Counted from the stretch's first letter, positions 34,567-43,564 are shown. The stretch is DNA of 64,000 nucleotides from Acidobacteriota bacterium (GCA_009861545.1 VXME01000058.1:27354-91353), one strand, 5' to 3'. The notes: generated from the letters alone by a model not told the origin. A program made the numbers and translations.

Positions 34567-34848
34567 ATGAAATTCGTGACCGCGGAAGAGTTCTCACTTG
34601 TGACGACCGGCCTGGGCAGCGTGATTACACTGCTGCTCGGCCTCCTGGTCTGGTTCCTCCGGCGAGAGATCAAGCAGAACGACGAGGCTCACAAGAATCT
34701 GGGACAGCGGATCGACCGGGTCGAAGGCAAGATCGACCACCTTCGTGAGGATGTAGGCGTGCTTCGCGAGGACATGGGGGTGCTCAAGGGTATTCTCATC
34801 CGGCACTACGGCAATCCCGACCACGCACGCCAGGAGTCTGCGCCGTAG
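34567..34848 (+). CDS. Small membrane-anchored coiled-coil protein
   Basis: 93 residues. One membrane span (LVTTGLGSVITLLLGLLVWFL, residues 11-32) is followed by a coiled coil of heptads with the repeating unit D-x-L-R-E-D (EAHKNLGQRIDRVEG, DHLREDVGVLREDMGVL). No known domain. The same layout is seen in the frameshifted gene at 19097-19334. The ribosome site is weak; an in-frame ATG at 34531 would extend it by 12 residues. Role unknown. Confidence 0.6.
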   Translation: MKFVTAEEFSLVTTGLGSVITLLLGLLVWFLRREIKQNDEAHKNLGQRIDRVEGKIDHLREDVGVLREDMGVLKGILIRHYGNPDHARQESAP

Positions 34849-34894
34849 AACGGCGTAGACTGCCAGTCGTCATCACTTTCCGCGGCCCACGGCA

Positions 34895-36808
34895 ATGCAG
34901 ACACCACGGATCGGACCAGCCATCGTCTTGTTGCTTGCAGTCGCCACCGGTGCGCCGGCGCAGGTCCCCGCGACGTACGAGGCGGTCCTGTTCGCCGAGG
35001 ATGTCATGGTCCCGATGCGCGACGGCGTCCGGCTCGGCACCGACGTCTATCGGCCGGCGCGCGACGGCGCACCCGTAGAGGAGCCGCTGCCCGTCCTGCT
35101 GCAGCGCACTCCCTACGGCAAGAGCGGACGCGGGCTCGTCGAGCGCAGCCTGTACTTCGTCGAGCGCGGCTACGTCGTGGTGCTGCAGGACATGCGGGGC
35201 CGGTACGAGTCGGAGGGCACGTTCTCGAAGTACCACGACTTCGACGCCCCCGACGGCTACGACACGGTCGAATGGGCCGCCACGCTCCCTTACACCTCCG
35301 GCGAGGTCGGCATGTTCGGCACCTCCTACGGCGCGCACACGCAGGCCGACGCGGCCAAGATGAATCCGCCGCACCTGCGCGCGCTGCTGCTCAACCAGGG
35401 GGGCATCTCCCGCCCCTGGGCGCACAAGGTCCGCAACCACGGCGCGTTCGAGTTGGGACAGCAGCTCGGCTGGGCCTTCGGCCAGCTCCGGGTCTCGCCC
35501 GACCCGGTGGTGCGAGCCACGTTCGAGGCGGAAGACGTCGCGGACTGGTTCGCGGCGATGCCGCTGCGGCCGGGCCTCAGTCCGCTGGCCGCGGCGCCCG
35601 AGTTCGAGGAGTACGTGCTCACGCAGATGACGCACGGAGACGACGACGATCCCGACGCCGACTTCCGGCACTGGGATCGCATCGGCGTGAGCTGGCGCCG
35701 CTACTACGGGCGGACGGCGGACGTGCCGATGCTGCACGTCGCCGGCTGGTACGACCCCTACTGCGGCAGCATGTTCGAGAACTTCCGCGGACTGTCGGCG
35801 GCCAAGACTGCACCGCAGCGGTTGCTGGTCGGCCCCTGGACGCACGGCGGCAACACCCGCTCCTACGCCGGCGACGTGGACTTCGGACCGGCGGCCGCGC
35901 TGCCCGACTTCGCCACGGAGCTGCACCTGCAGTGGTTCGACCGCCATCTGAAGGACCGGCCCACCGAGGCCGACGACTGGCCGCCGATCCGCCTGTTCGT
36001 GATGGGCACGGGGGACGGGCGCCGGGACGAGAACGGCCGGCTGCGCCACGGCGGCTACTGGCGCGACGCCGAAGAGTGGCCGCTGCCCGAGGCGGAACCG
36101 ACCCGCTACTATTTCCACGCGGACGGCACGCTGCGCACGACCCCGCCGGCGGGCGGCGTGCCGCCCACCACCTACACCTACGACCCGGCCCACCCGGTGC
36201 CGACCATCGGCGGCTCGTTCTCGGGCGTGCTCAAGCGCGGCGCCTTCGATCAGCGGGAACGCGAGTTCCGAAGCCTCCGGGGCGGCTCGGAGAACGGCTT
36301 CTACGGATCGCGGCCGCCCTATCTGCCGCTGAGGACGCGGCCCGACGTGGTGGTGTTCCAGACCGCGCCGCTGGAGGAACCGGTGGAGGTCATCGGTCCC
36401 GTCACGGTCCGGCTGTATGCGTCGTCGACCGCGGTCGACACGGACTTCACCGTGAAGCTGGTCGACGTCCACCCGCCGAGCCGCGACTTCCCCACCGGCT
36501 TCGACATGAACGTGACCGACGGGATCCTGCGAGCGCGCTATCGCAACTCACCGAGCCGGCCGGAGTTGATGGCGCCGGGGGAGGTCTACGAGTTCGAGAT
36601 CCGGCCCTACCCGACGGCGAATCGCTTCCAGGCGGGCCACCGGATCCGCATCGACATATCGAGCAGCAACTTCCCCCGCTTCGACGTCAACCCGAACACC
36701 GGCGAGCCGCTCGGGCGGCACCGGCGGGCGATTCGCGCGGACAACTCGATCCACCACGCGGCCGCCCACCCTTCGCACGTGATCCTGCCCATCGTCCCGG
36801 CGCCGTAG
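34895..36808 (+). CDS. CocE/NonD-family hydrolase (Xaa-Pro dipeptidyl-peptidase S15-like)
   Basis: 637 residues. Signal peptide (cleavage near GAPAQV), alpha/beta-hydrolase with the nucleophile elbow G-T-S144-Y-G, the N-terminal MVPMRDGVRLGTDVYRP strand pair, and a C-terminal jelly-roll domain (VIGPVTVRLYASSTAVDTDFTVKLVDVHP). Family members act on acyl esters (cocaine esterase), glutaryl-7-ACA or Xaa-Pro peptides. Periplasmic location is implied; substrate unknown. Start at the ATG at 34895 with the signal peptide immediately following. Confidence 0.9.
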   Translation: MQTPRIGPAIVLLLAVATGAPAQVPATYEAVLFAEDVMVPMRDGVRLGTDVYRPARDGAPVEEPLPVLLQRTPYGKSGRGLVERSLYFVERGYVVVLQDMRGRYESEGTFSKYHDFDAPDGYDTVEWAATLPYTSGEVGMFGTSYGAHTQADAAKMNPPHLRALLLNQGGISRPWAHKVRNHGAFELGQQLGWAFGQLRVSPDPVVRATFEAEDVADWFAAMPLRPGLSPLAAAPEFEEYVLTQMTHGDDDDPDADFRHWDRIGVSWRRYYGRTADVPMLHVAGWYDPYCGSMFENFRGLSAAKTAPQRLLVGPWTHGGNTRSYAGDVDFGPAAALPDFATELHLQWFDRHLKDRPTEADDWPPIRLFVMGTGDGRRDENGRLRHGGYWRDAEEWPLPEAEPTRYYFHADGTLRTTPPAGGVPPTTYTYDPAHPVPTIGGSFSGVLKRGAFDQREREFRSLRGGSENGFYGSRPPYLPLRTRPDVVVFQTAPLEEPVEVIGPVTVRLYASSTAVDTDFTVKLVDVHPPSRDFPTGFDMNVTDGILRARYRNSPSRPELMAPGEVYEFEIRPYPTANRFQAGHRIRIDISSSNFPRFDVNPNTGEPLGRHRRAIRADNSIHHAAAHPSHVILPIVPAP

Positions 36809-36895
36809 CGCCCCGAAACGCCGCGGTTCTCGGCGGAATCGGCGGAGCGACGAACGAGCCCGAAATCGGGCGCGCCGCCGCTCCGGGTCCGGAGC

Positions 36896-37939
36896 CTACT
36901 GGCCCTGCTGCGCCTCCAGGAACCGCGCGTTGCGCAGCGCGTGCTCGATCGCGTAGTTCCCCTCGTGGCAGGCGAACTCGTAGACCACCCCGGTGCCCGG
37001 CGACGGCCGCATGAAGATGCGCGCGGTCCAGGGCGCCGTCCAGGTGGCCGGATCGTCCAGCGTGTACTCGTACTGCAGCAGCTCCGGGCCAACGCGGGTG
37101 AAACGCTCGGTCACGTGCACGTCGCGCGTCGACCCGCTCGCGCCGCGCGAGAGGTTCGTGGTCTCGACCACCAGGGTGTCGCCCTCCCACTGCGCCCGCG
37201 AAGATCCCACGGCGCTCGGCGGGCCGAGCCGGCTCGGCGCCGCGCCGCCGATCGGAATGAACCGGGTCTCGTGGTACATCTCCTTCAGGATGGCCACCTG
37301 CGTGGGCGTCTGAAAGATCTGGTACGTGCTGTTGTAGCCGCGCCCGCTCAGCAGCACGCCGCCGCCGAGACAGCGGATGTTCGGATCGATGCGCACTATT
37401 TCGTCGGCCAGGGTCGGCCGCTCGGGCAGCGGCGACGTACGCTCCGCCCGCTGCCGCGCAGCGCGCTCCTCCGCCTCCGGGGTCCTGGGAGGCATGCGTC
37501 CGTTGGGCGGATCGACGATCAGCGACGTGCGGTTCTCGAACCAGCGGCCGCTCATCCAGAACTGGTTGTAGCTGCCGGTCGATCGACGCCGCGGCCGGTT
37601 CGCAGCCTGCGCTTCGTCTGCCGGCTCAGCCGCCAGGGCGGCCAACGCCCGCCGGAACGGCGTCTCGCCGAACACCGCGTCGCCCCCGACGGCCGAGTAT
37701 TCGCTGGCGTGCTCGGCCAGTGTCGCCACCTCTTCGTCGGTGAGGAACTCGCGGTCTCCCAGCTCTTCCGGCCGCTGCAGCGGCGTCGCCGAGTCGCTCG
37801 CCCAGACCCCCTGCAGATCCGGCCGTCCGTCCGCCAGGCGGGGAACCGTCCAGCCCTCCGGGGCCTGCGCCACCGCCACCGCCGGCGCCGCCGCCAGCGC
37901 CGCCGCCACCATGCACGCCGCCATGCGCTGCCTGTTCAT
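36896..37939 (-). CDS. Conserved secreted protein of unknown function
   Basis: 347 residues with a signal peptide (cleavage near AVAQA). Conserved-looking landmarks are GRPDLQGVWAS near the mature N-terminus, IVDPPNGRMPPRTPEAE, and WEGDTLVVETTNLS, which recur in a family of uncharacterised secreted proteins common in acidobacteria and some proteobacteria. One cysteine pair (C200-range NIRCLGGG and FACHEGNY). I do not recognise an enzymatic fold. GGGAGGTCGAC lies before the ATG at 37939. Between it and the DASS gene are 132 bp with nothing clear. Confidence 0.8.
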   Translation of the reverse strand: MNRQRMAACMVAAALAAAPAVAVAQAPEGWTVPRLADGRPDLQGVWASDSATPLQRPEELGDREFLTDEEVATLAEHASEYSAVGGDAVFGETPFRRALAALAAEPADEAQAANRPRRRSTGSYNQFWMSGRWFENRTSLIVDPPNGRMPPRTPEAEERAARQRAERTSPLPERPTLADEIVRIDPNIRCLGGGVLLSGRGYNSTYQIFQTPTQVAILKEMYHETRFIPIGGAAPSRLGPPSAVGSSRAQWEGDTLVVETTNLSRGASGSTRDVHVTERFTRVGPELLQYEYTLDDPATWTAPWTARIFMRPSPGTGVVYEFACHEGNYAIEHALRNARFLEAQQGQ

Positions 37940-38071
37940 GTCGACCTCCCTTGAGAAACCTGGGTCATCCTCGGAGCCGCGGCGAAATCGCGAAGTCCCG
38001 CCACGGAAACCCTCGTCGCTGTCCGGTACCGAGACGATAGGACCCGGCGGCCGGATCGCGCAAGCGCGCGA

Positions 38072-39589
38072 TCAGCCCCCGATGCCGACGAGGCTCATCA
38101 TCGCCAGCGTCACGATCGGCACCAGCACGATGGCGAGAACCCCCATCAGGAGACCGTACTTGATCATGCGGGTGATGGGGATGCGGCCGGACGCGTAGAC
38201 GATGGCGTTGGGAGGCGTCGACACCGGCAGCACCACCGCCACCGACGCGCCGAGAGCCGCGGCGACGGCCGGCGTGATCGGATCGACGCCGGCGGCCACG
38301 GCGATGGAGATCACGATGGGCACCGCGATGTTGGCGGCGGCGGTGTTCGACATCGTGTTGGAAAGCACCACCGTGAAGAGCGTCGCCGCGAAGGTGATGG
38401 GAACCACGCCGTTGGACGGCACGAGACCGGTAATCCCCTCGCCGACCACCTGCGCGAGCCCCGTGGCCCCGGACAGCGTCCCGAGCGAGAGCCCGCCGCC
38501 GAAGAGCAGGATGGTGCCCCAGTCGATCTGCGCGGCCTGCTTCCAGGTCAGCGTCGACCGTTGGGTGCTGCTGACCGGCAGCAGGAAGAGCAGGACGGCG
38601 CCGGTCAGCGCCGCCACCGACTCCGGCACGCTGGAGAGCACCGCCACCGCGAACGGGTGCTCGCGCCCCAGAAGCAGCGGCAACAGGCCGGGCCCGATCC
38701 AGAGCAGCACGGTCACCCCGAACGCGATGACCGCGTTCCGCTCGCCCGGCTTCCAGGGGCCGAGCGCGCGCTGCCGCTCGGCGATGATCGCCTCCGCCCC
38801 CGGGATCTCGGTGATGCCGGTCCGTCCGACCCAGTTCAGGTAGACGAACACGATGCCCATGAAGATGGCCGTCACGGGAACCGCGAGCAGCATCCACTCG
38901 ACGAACGAGATGCGGACGCCGAGCTGCTCGCCGATGAACCCGATGGCGATGATGTTGGGCGGCGTGCCAACCGGCGTCGCCATGCCGCCGATGGAGCAGC
39001 CGTAGGCGGTCATCAGCATGAGGGCCGTGCCGTAGTGCTTCGGCAGCTTCCCCTCGGACTCCATGAAGACGACGAGCGACACCCCGATCGGCACCAGCAT
39101 GGCGGTCGTGGCGGTGTTGCTCATCCAGGCCGACAGGAACGCGGCGAGGGCGCCGTAGGCCACGAGAATGCGGGTCGGCCGGGCGCCGATGAAGCGCCAC
39201 GACAGGACTCCGTAGGCGATCCGTTCGTTCACGCGATGCACGAACAGCGCCTGGGCCAGGATGAAGCTGCCGATGAAGAGGAAGATCAGCGGATTGGCGA
39301 ACGGCGCAAGGACGTCCCGCACCGGCGCCACGCGCAGCATGACGGCCAGCACCGGACCGAGCAGTGCGGTGACGGCCAGCGGCAATGCCTCGGTGGTCCA
39401 GAAGACGATGACCAGCGCCATGACCGCCGCCAGCCGATGCCCCTCCGGGGTCAGGCTGCCGAACGGAAGGAGGAGCACCAGCAGGAACAGCGCCGGCCCG
39501 AGCAGCAGGCCGACCCGGCGGCGCTGCTCGTCGAACCGGGCCTGTGCGTCCTGCACCGCCTGCACGTCGGAACCGGGCGTATCCGTCAT
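38072..39589 (-). CDS. DASS-family (SLC13) anion symporter
   Basis: 505 residues, about 11-12 hydrophobic spans. The two SNT motifs that coordinate Na and substrate are present: SNTATTAM (residue 156 region) and SNTMSNTAAANI near 410, together with GTPPNIIAIGF and the SLC13-typical LILFVGGG-like segment. This family imports di- and tricarboxylates, sulfate or related anions with sodium. Substrate cannot be settled by sequence alone. The C-terminal STPPNAIVYASGRI motif is conserved. The gene is alone on its strand and diverges from tatA. Confidence 0.88.
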   Translation of the reverse strand: MTDTPGSDVQAVQDAQARFDEQRRRVGLLLGPALFLLVLLLPFGSLTPEGHRLAAVMALVIVFWTTEALPLAVTALLGPVLAVMLRVAPVRDVLAPFANPLIFLFIGSFILAQALFVHRVNERIAYGVLSWRFIGARPTRILVAYGALAAFLSAWMSNTATTAMLVPIGVSLVVFMESEGKLPKHYGTALMLMTAYGCSIGGMATPVGTPPNIIAIGFIGEQLGVRISFVEWMLLAVPVTAIFMGIVFVYLNWVGRTGITEIPGAEAIIAERQRALGPWKPGERNAVIAFGVTVLLWIGPGLLPLLLGREHPFAVAVLSSVPESVAALTGAVLLFLLPVSSTQRSTLTWKQAAQIDWGTILLFGGGLSLGTLSGATGLAQVVGEGITGLVPSNGVVPITFAATLFTVVLSNTMSNTAAANIAVPIVISIAVAAGVDPITPAVAAALGASVAVVLPVSTPPNAIVYASGRIPITRMIKYGLLMGVLAIVLVPIVTLAMMSLVGIGG

Positions 39590-39721
39590 CTGGCCGCCTA
39601 ACGTAACACGAAACGGGTCGGCTCGTGTCCGGATCGGGCGGGAACGCGGAACCGCCGCCGCGCGGTGAGATTGCCTGGAGGAATCGATCTACAATCGGGT
39701 AACGCAGAGAGAGGTCATACG

Positions 39722-39916
39722 ATGCACCCTGAACTGATGCTCGCGCTGATTGGTCCCATCGGCCCGATGGAACTGATCATCATTCTCGTCATCGTGATCC
39801 TCATCTTCGGCGCCAATCGGTTGTCCGGTCTCGGCAAGGGACTGGGCCAGGCGATCCGGGGATTCAAGGACGAGATGAAAGTCGACGAGAAGTCGGAGAG
39901 CTCCGAATCGAACTAG
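39722..39916 (+). CDS. tatA: Sec-independent translocase subunit TatA/E
   Basis: 64 residues: an N-terminal membrane helix with [17 protein letters not shown], a hinge and an amphipathic helix beginning [16 protein letters not shown], then an acidic Lys/Glu/Ser tail. This is the full TatA pattern. AGAGAGGTCATACG precedes the ATG at 39722; an in-frame upstream ATG at 39665 is not used. tatB and tatC are not adjacent. It would serve Tat substrates such as the DUF1552 protein at 28688-30091. Confidence 0.9.
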   Translation: MHPELMLALIGPIGPMELIIILVIVILIFGANRLSGLGKGLGQAIRGFKDEMKVDEKSESSESN

Positions 39917-39931
39917 TCGCCTGCGCCGTAG

Positions 39932-39956
39932 AACGCAGCGAAGCAAGTTCTGCGTT
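39932..39956 (+). terminator. Hairpin after tatA
   Basis: A 7-bp perfect stem AACGCAG (39932-39938) / CTGCGTT (39950-39956) starts 15 bp after the tatA stop. No T-run follows. The rest of 39957-40183 holds no convincing gene. Confidence 0.4.
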
Positions 39957-40183
39957 GCCGGCTCCTGGAGCGATGGGGGCTGAGGCCGGACACGGCGTCC
40001 CGCGGCGAGTCTCGCCAGCGTGGCCTCGGGGCTGCCGGGCGAGCCTGCGCAGGGAGCGTCGCCGGCAGAAGACTCCCCCCCCAGGGGACCCTGATCGACG
40101 GCGCTCCCAAACGAGGCGAAGACGGCGGACGACATACCGGCGCCCTCCACCGTCACAACCACACCCACTCTCGCATGGGTGGC

Positions 40184-40714
40184 CTACTTGCGGGGCACCT
40201 CCAGCTCGGTGAGGTGGGCGACGAGCTCCTGTCCCGCCCGCGACATGCTCACCCGCTTGTCGATCCTGAGGATCTTCCCGTCGGGACCGATGATGAACGT
40301 CCACCGGTTGGGCATCGACCACGCCGCGTTCATGACGCCGTACGCGTCGGCGACGCCCCGGCCGGGATCGCTCAGGATCGGAAAGTTCGCGTCGAGCGAT
40401 TCGGCGAACCGCCGATTGGTCTCCGCGTCGTCGACGCTGATCATGAAGTACCGGATGTCGAACTGGTTCAGTTGGTCGCTGGAGTCACGCAGCGACTCGC
40501 ACTCGGCCGTTCAACCGCCGGTGAAGGCCTTGAGAAACCACGCCAGCACGACGGTCGTGCCCTCGTACTGGGCCAGGGTGTGGGTGTTCCCGTCGCTGCC
40601 CGGCAACTCGAAGGGCGGCGCGACGTCGCCGACCTCGAGATCAGCCGCCAGCGCGCCGCCGGCGCCGCACACGACGACGGCCAGAAGGGCAGCCGACACG
40701 CACAGTCGTTTCAT
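40184..40714 (-). CDS. Probable selenocysteine-containing peroxiredoxin (AhpC/TSA family)
   Basis: Read with TGA at 40513-40511 as selenocysteine, the frame is continuous for 176 residues. A signal peptide (cleavage near ALAAD) precedes a redoxin fold: DVAPPFELPGSDGNTHTL, VVLAWFLKAFTGG-U68-TAEC72, FMISVDDAETNRRFAESL, FPILSDP, RWTFIIGPDGKILRIDK. U68 is exactly at the peroxidatic cysteine (normally TGGCT), and C72 is a candidate resolving partner. No frameshift is needed, and the sequence after the TGA is fully protein-like. AAGGAG lies about ten bases before the ATG. A nonsense mutation is the alternative. Likely reduces peroxides in the periplasm. Confidence 0.85.
40482..40498 (-). promoter_or_regulatory. 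SECIS-like hairpin following the TGA codon of the peroxiredoxin
   Basis: On the minus strand, GAGTC / GACTC arms (40498-40494 with 40486-40482) enclose the loop GCTGCGT. The stem begins 12 bases, and the loop 17 bases, after the TGA, and the loop opens with G. Both agree with the general features of bacterial SECIS elements, which lie inside the coding region just after UGA. The stem is short (5 bp plus an outer GC/GC). Confidence 0.6.
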
Positions 40715-40772
40715 GCGTCCTGTACTCCTTCGCTGGTGCGGGCGCGCCTCGCTCCGCGCCTGCATGTATCCC

Positions 40773-40801
40773 TTGCACTCTCGATACGCACAGGATATTG
40801 C
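40773..40801 (+). promoter_or_regulatory. Candidate sigma70 promoter for the 40889 gene
   Basis: TTGCAC (40773-40778) and TATTGC (40796-40801) with a 17-base spacer, about 87 bases before the downstream start. The 174-bp divergent gap must also hold the peroxiredoxin promoter, for which I see no clear boxes. Confidence 0.4.
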
Positions 40802-40888
40802 AGCCGCCACCGCTTCGGCCAGCGGACCGGACCGCGACCCGCAGCGCAGTGACGCCACGGCGGACGACGCGCCGGCGGAAGGGACCGC

Positions 40889-41374
40889 ATGAACTCCCCG
40901 GCGCAACCGGACCCGCGGCCGGCCGGTCGGCCGGCGAGCCGTCCGCGCCTCCTGCCGCGGTTGGCCGCGACGGGCGCAACCGTGGTGACTCTCGGCGCGC
41001 TGGCCACGGTCGCAATCCAGGTCGACAGGTTCTCCGCCGACCCGCCGGCGGTGGACGCCCCGGCGCTGCCGCGCGGCGACACGTTGCAGCGCCCCGCTCC
41101 CCCGGCCGCCGGCCCGCGACCGGGCCAACCCGTCATGGGCGGCCCGGGTTGGCGTGTCGTCAGCGTCAATTCGGTCTCCGGCGTGCTGATGATGATCGTC
41201 GAGACGGAGAGGCTCGACGACATGACCGAGATCGCCCGCGAGGCCGTAACCCCGGCCGCGGCGCAACTCCTCGAAGCGCTGGTCTACTTCCACCGCCCCG
41301 GAGCGTCCGACGCGGTGGGTCGGGTGCAATGGACGCCCGACGGCGGCTACCGACCCCTCAGGTTCGGGGAATAG
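40889..41374 (+). CDS. Hypothetical membrane-anchored protein
   Basis: 161 residues. A Pro/Arg-rich cytoplasmic start is followed by one hydrophobic segment (AATGATVVTLGALATVAIQV, about 27-46), a Pro-rich linker and a C-terminal domain (GWRVVSVNSVSGVLMMIVETERLDD...). No known family is recognised. GGAAGGGACCGC lies directly before the ATG. It diverges from the peroxiredoxin gene and converges on the DUF3179 gene. Possibly an anchored envelope factor; function unknown. Confidence 0.6.
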   Translation: MNSPAQPDPRPAGRPASRPRLLPRLAATGATVVTLGALATVAIQVDRFSADPPAVDAPALPRGDTLQRPAPPAAGPRPGQPVMGGPGWRVVSVNSVSGVLMMIVETERLDDMTEIAREAVTPAAAQLLEALVYFHRPGASDAVGRVQWTPDGGYRPLRFGE

Positions 41375-41441
41375 CCGCGTCGCGCGACGTCCGGCGGGAC
41401 GGCGCACAGGCCCGGGCGAACCGCGAGACGAGCGGCGCACA

Positions 41442-42920
41442 TCAACGGACCAGGCGCGTCTCCGGGAACTGCGAGTACCAGCCGAACCAGAACGCGCGCT
41501 GCGCCGCCACCCGCGGCGCTTGCCGCGCCGGGTCCGACGTATCGATCAGCGCATCCTCCGTCACCTGCCAGCGGCCGCCCTCCGCGTCGACGACGAGGAG
41601 GTCTCCGGCGAGCCGCTCGAAGTTCGTCGAGCCGGCGTCGTAGACGCGGTTCGCGCCCTCGCGGCTCGTCACGATGAGAAGACGGCGCCCGGCGTGCTCT
41701 TCCAGGTGGAGTCGGTGGTCCTCGAGGAAGTCGGCCGAGACGGCCAGGGGCCGGCGGGCGCCCCGGGCGTCCTCGAGAAGCATGACCAGCACCTCGTCCT
41801 TGTTGTCGAGCCGATCGTCGCGCTCCGGGACGTCGAACATCAGGTCGTCGGTCCGGAAGTAGGCGCGGTAGGCGACCCCTTCGCGGTAGTCCCGCCGGTG
41901 ACCGGTGTCGAGCGAGAGAACCGTCGTGTCGGGATGCATGCGGCGCCATTCGCCCCAGGTGGTGGTGACGACCGACCGGTGCGTCAGCCGCCTGCCGGAC
42001 CCGACCAGCGTGCCGAGCACCGGAACGCCCTCGAAGGTGTTCCACAGGCTGCGGGTGCCGTGATCGAACATCAGCTTGTTGGATCGATACAGCAGGCCGC
42101 TCGTCCCGAACCGGATGTGCTCGCCCTCGACCACGCTCTCGTAGGGAATGACGGTGCCGCACAGCGTGCAGTAGACGATGGTCAACTCGACGCCGCCCAG
42201 CCGGTCGAGCGCCATCTCGTGCCAGGCCAGGATCCGCTTCGGATAGGCGCGGGTCTCGCCGCCGGCCGCGACGCCGAACACGACGTGGTCGTCATCGAGG
42301 TAGTCCGCTTCGCCGGCCGCCAGGTGGGCGGGGTACTCCAACGGCGGAATGCCGTTGACGTCCACGCCGCCCCAGTCGATCTCGTCCAGCCGGATGGTCG
42401 AGAACACGCGGCGTGGAAAGAAGTCGGCGAAACGAGGATCCATCTGGGCGTACCACTGCCCCTTGAAGAAGCCGTAGTCCGGATGCGGATCGTACGGCTG
42501 GTCCCAGATCCACTGGTGCGCCCGCCGAATGTCCCCGCGGAAGCGCTGGCCGGTCTGCCGCTCGAGGAACCGCATCAACCGCCGCCACACCCGGGTGCTC
42601 GGGTGTTCCGGCTGTATCCATTCCAATCGGTCGCCGGCGCCGGGATTCGTCGGATCGGCGCCCAGACCCGGGGGCCGGACCGCCGGCCGGCGGGGGGGCT
42701 GCATGAACCGCACGAGGTCCCAGATGATCCCGGCGTAGCCGTTCCGCCAGCGTGCCGCGATCTGTTCCAGCGCCGCATCGGCGATGTCGCCGTCATCGTG
42801 GATCGCCTGAAAGAAGAGGCGAACGTCCGGATGTCCACCGGCAGGCGCCGGCTGCGCCCACGCTGTCGAGCCTGCCGCGAGGAACAGCACGACACCGGCG
42901 GCGGCGATGGATCGCTTCAT
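41442..42920 (-). CDS. DUF3179 domain-containing secreted protein
   Basis: 492 residues with a signal peptide (cleavage near AWAQP). DUF3179 is shown by VVFGVAAGGETRAYPKRILAWHE, VELTIVYCTLCGTVIPYE (paired cysteines) and FGTSGLLYRSNKLMFD, then SLWNTFEGVPVLGTL. A helical N-terminal region (residues 30-150) is extra to the domain. The domain is widespread and unassigned; the CxxC (C-T-L-C) suggests metal or redox binding. GAGGGTGCAAG lies before the ATG. Confidence 0.88.
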   Translation of the reverse strand: MKRSIAAAGVVLFLAAGSTAWAQPAPAGGHPDVRLFFQAIHDDGDIADAALEQIAARWRNGYAGIIWDLVRFMQPPRRPAVRPPGLGADPTNPGAGDRLEWIQPEHPSTRVWRRLMRFLERQTGQRFRGDIRRAHQWIWDQPYDPHPDYGFFKGQWYAQMDPRFADFFPRRVFSTIRLDEIDWGGVDVNGIPPLEYPAHLAAGEADYLDDDHVVFGVAAGGETRAYPKRILAWHEMALDRLGGVELTIVYCTLCGTVIPYESVVEGEHIRFGTSGLLYRSNKLMFDHGTRSLWNTFEGVPVLGTLVGSGRRLTHRSVVTTTWGEWRRMHPDTTVLSLDTGHRRDYREGVAYRAYFRTDDLMFDVPERDDRLDNKDEVLVMLLEDARGARRPLAVSADFLEDHRLHLEEHAGRRLLIVTSREGANRVYDAGSTNFERLAGDLLVVDAEGGRWQVTEDALIDTSDPARQAPRVAAQRAFWFGWYSQFPETRLVR

Positions 42921-43018
42921 CTTGCACCCTCTTTCGGTCGTTCCGGCGCATCCGGACGCGCGACGGCCGCCCGCGCCGCGCCGCCGTCCCGATGGTGTAC
43001 TCTCGCCTGCGTCGTCCC

Positions 43019-43543
43019 ATGTCCAGGGTTCCGGTGCCGCTGTACACCGCCGAGCAGATCCGCAACCGTGTGGCCGAGCTCGCGATCAGCCTCGACGGCC
43101 GCTTTCCGGCCGGCGCCACGCCGCACTTCGTCGCCGTGCTGAGTGGCAGCTTCATGTTTCTGGCCGATCTCGTACGGGCGATGCCGCGGCCGGTCACCAT
43201 CGATTTCGTCAGGATGCAGAGCTACGGCTCGGCCAGCACCACGTCGGGAACGCCACGGCTGCTTCACGGCCCGAGCTCCGATCTCCGTGACCGGCACATC
43301 GTCATCGTGGAGGACATCGTGGACACGGGTCTGACCTTGCAGACCCTGCGGCGGAATCTCATCGCGGCGCGGCCCAGGAGCCTCGACACCGTGACGCTTC
43401 TCGACAAGCCGGCGCGCCGGCGGACCGACGTGCCGGTGGACCTGGTCGGCTTTCGTATCCCGAACCGGTTCGTGGTCGGATACGGCCTCGATCACAACGA
43501 GGAGCACCGTCATCTACCCTATCTGGCGGTCATTGGGGCATGA
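43019..43543 (+). CDS. hpt: Hypoxanthine phosphoribosyltransferase
   Basis: 174 residues, purine salvage in the cytoplasm: hypoxanthine or guanine plus PRPP to IMP or GMP. The PRPP loop is IVIVEDIVDTGLTLQTL, the SGSFMF stretch is the flexible-loop neighbour, and DLVGFRIPNRFVVGYGLD near the end is the family's base-binding region. The ATG at 43019 is chosen by alignment to typical starts; an in-frame ATG at 42992 is possible and neither has a good ribosome site. It precedes the citryl-CoA-lyase-like gene by 21 bp. Confidence 0.92.
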   Translation: MSRVPVPLYTAEQIRNRVAELAISLDGRFPAGATPHFVAVLSGSFMFLADLVRAMPRPVTIDFVRMQSYGSASTTSGTPRLLHGPSSDLRDRHIVIVEDIVDTGLTLQTLRRNLIAARPRSLDTVTLLDKPARRRTDVPVDLVGFRIPNRFVVGYGLDHNEEHRHLPYLAVIGA

Positions 43544-43564
43544 TAGCCCGAAGCGAGAAGCTCG

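Noticed and set aside
39864..40322. A 152-codon minus-strand frame in the tatA/peroxiredoxin gap
   Set aside because: Overlaps the end of the peroxiredoxin in a different frame and has no protein-like motif; the gap is better treated as non-coding.
40511..40513. TGA in the peroxiredoxin as a simple nonsense mutation
   Set aside because: The stop is exactly at the catalytic cysteine and the frame beyond it is intact and conserved-looking, so selenocysteine is the better reading, though not proven.
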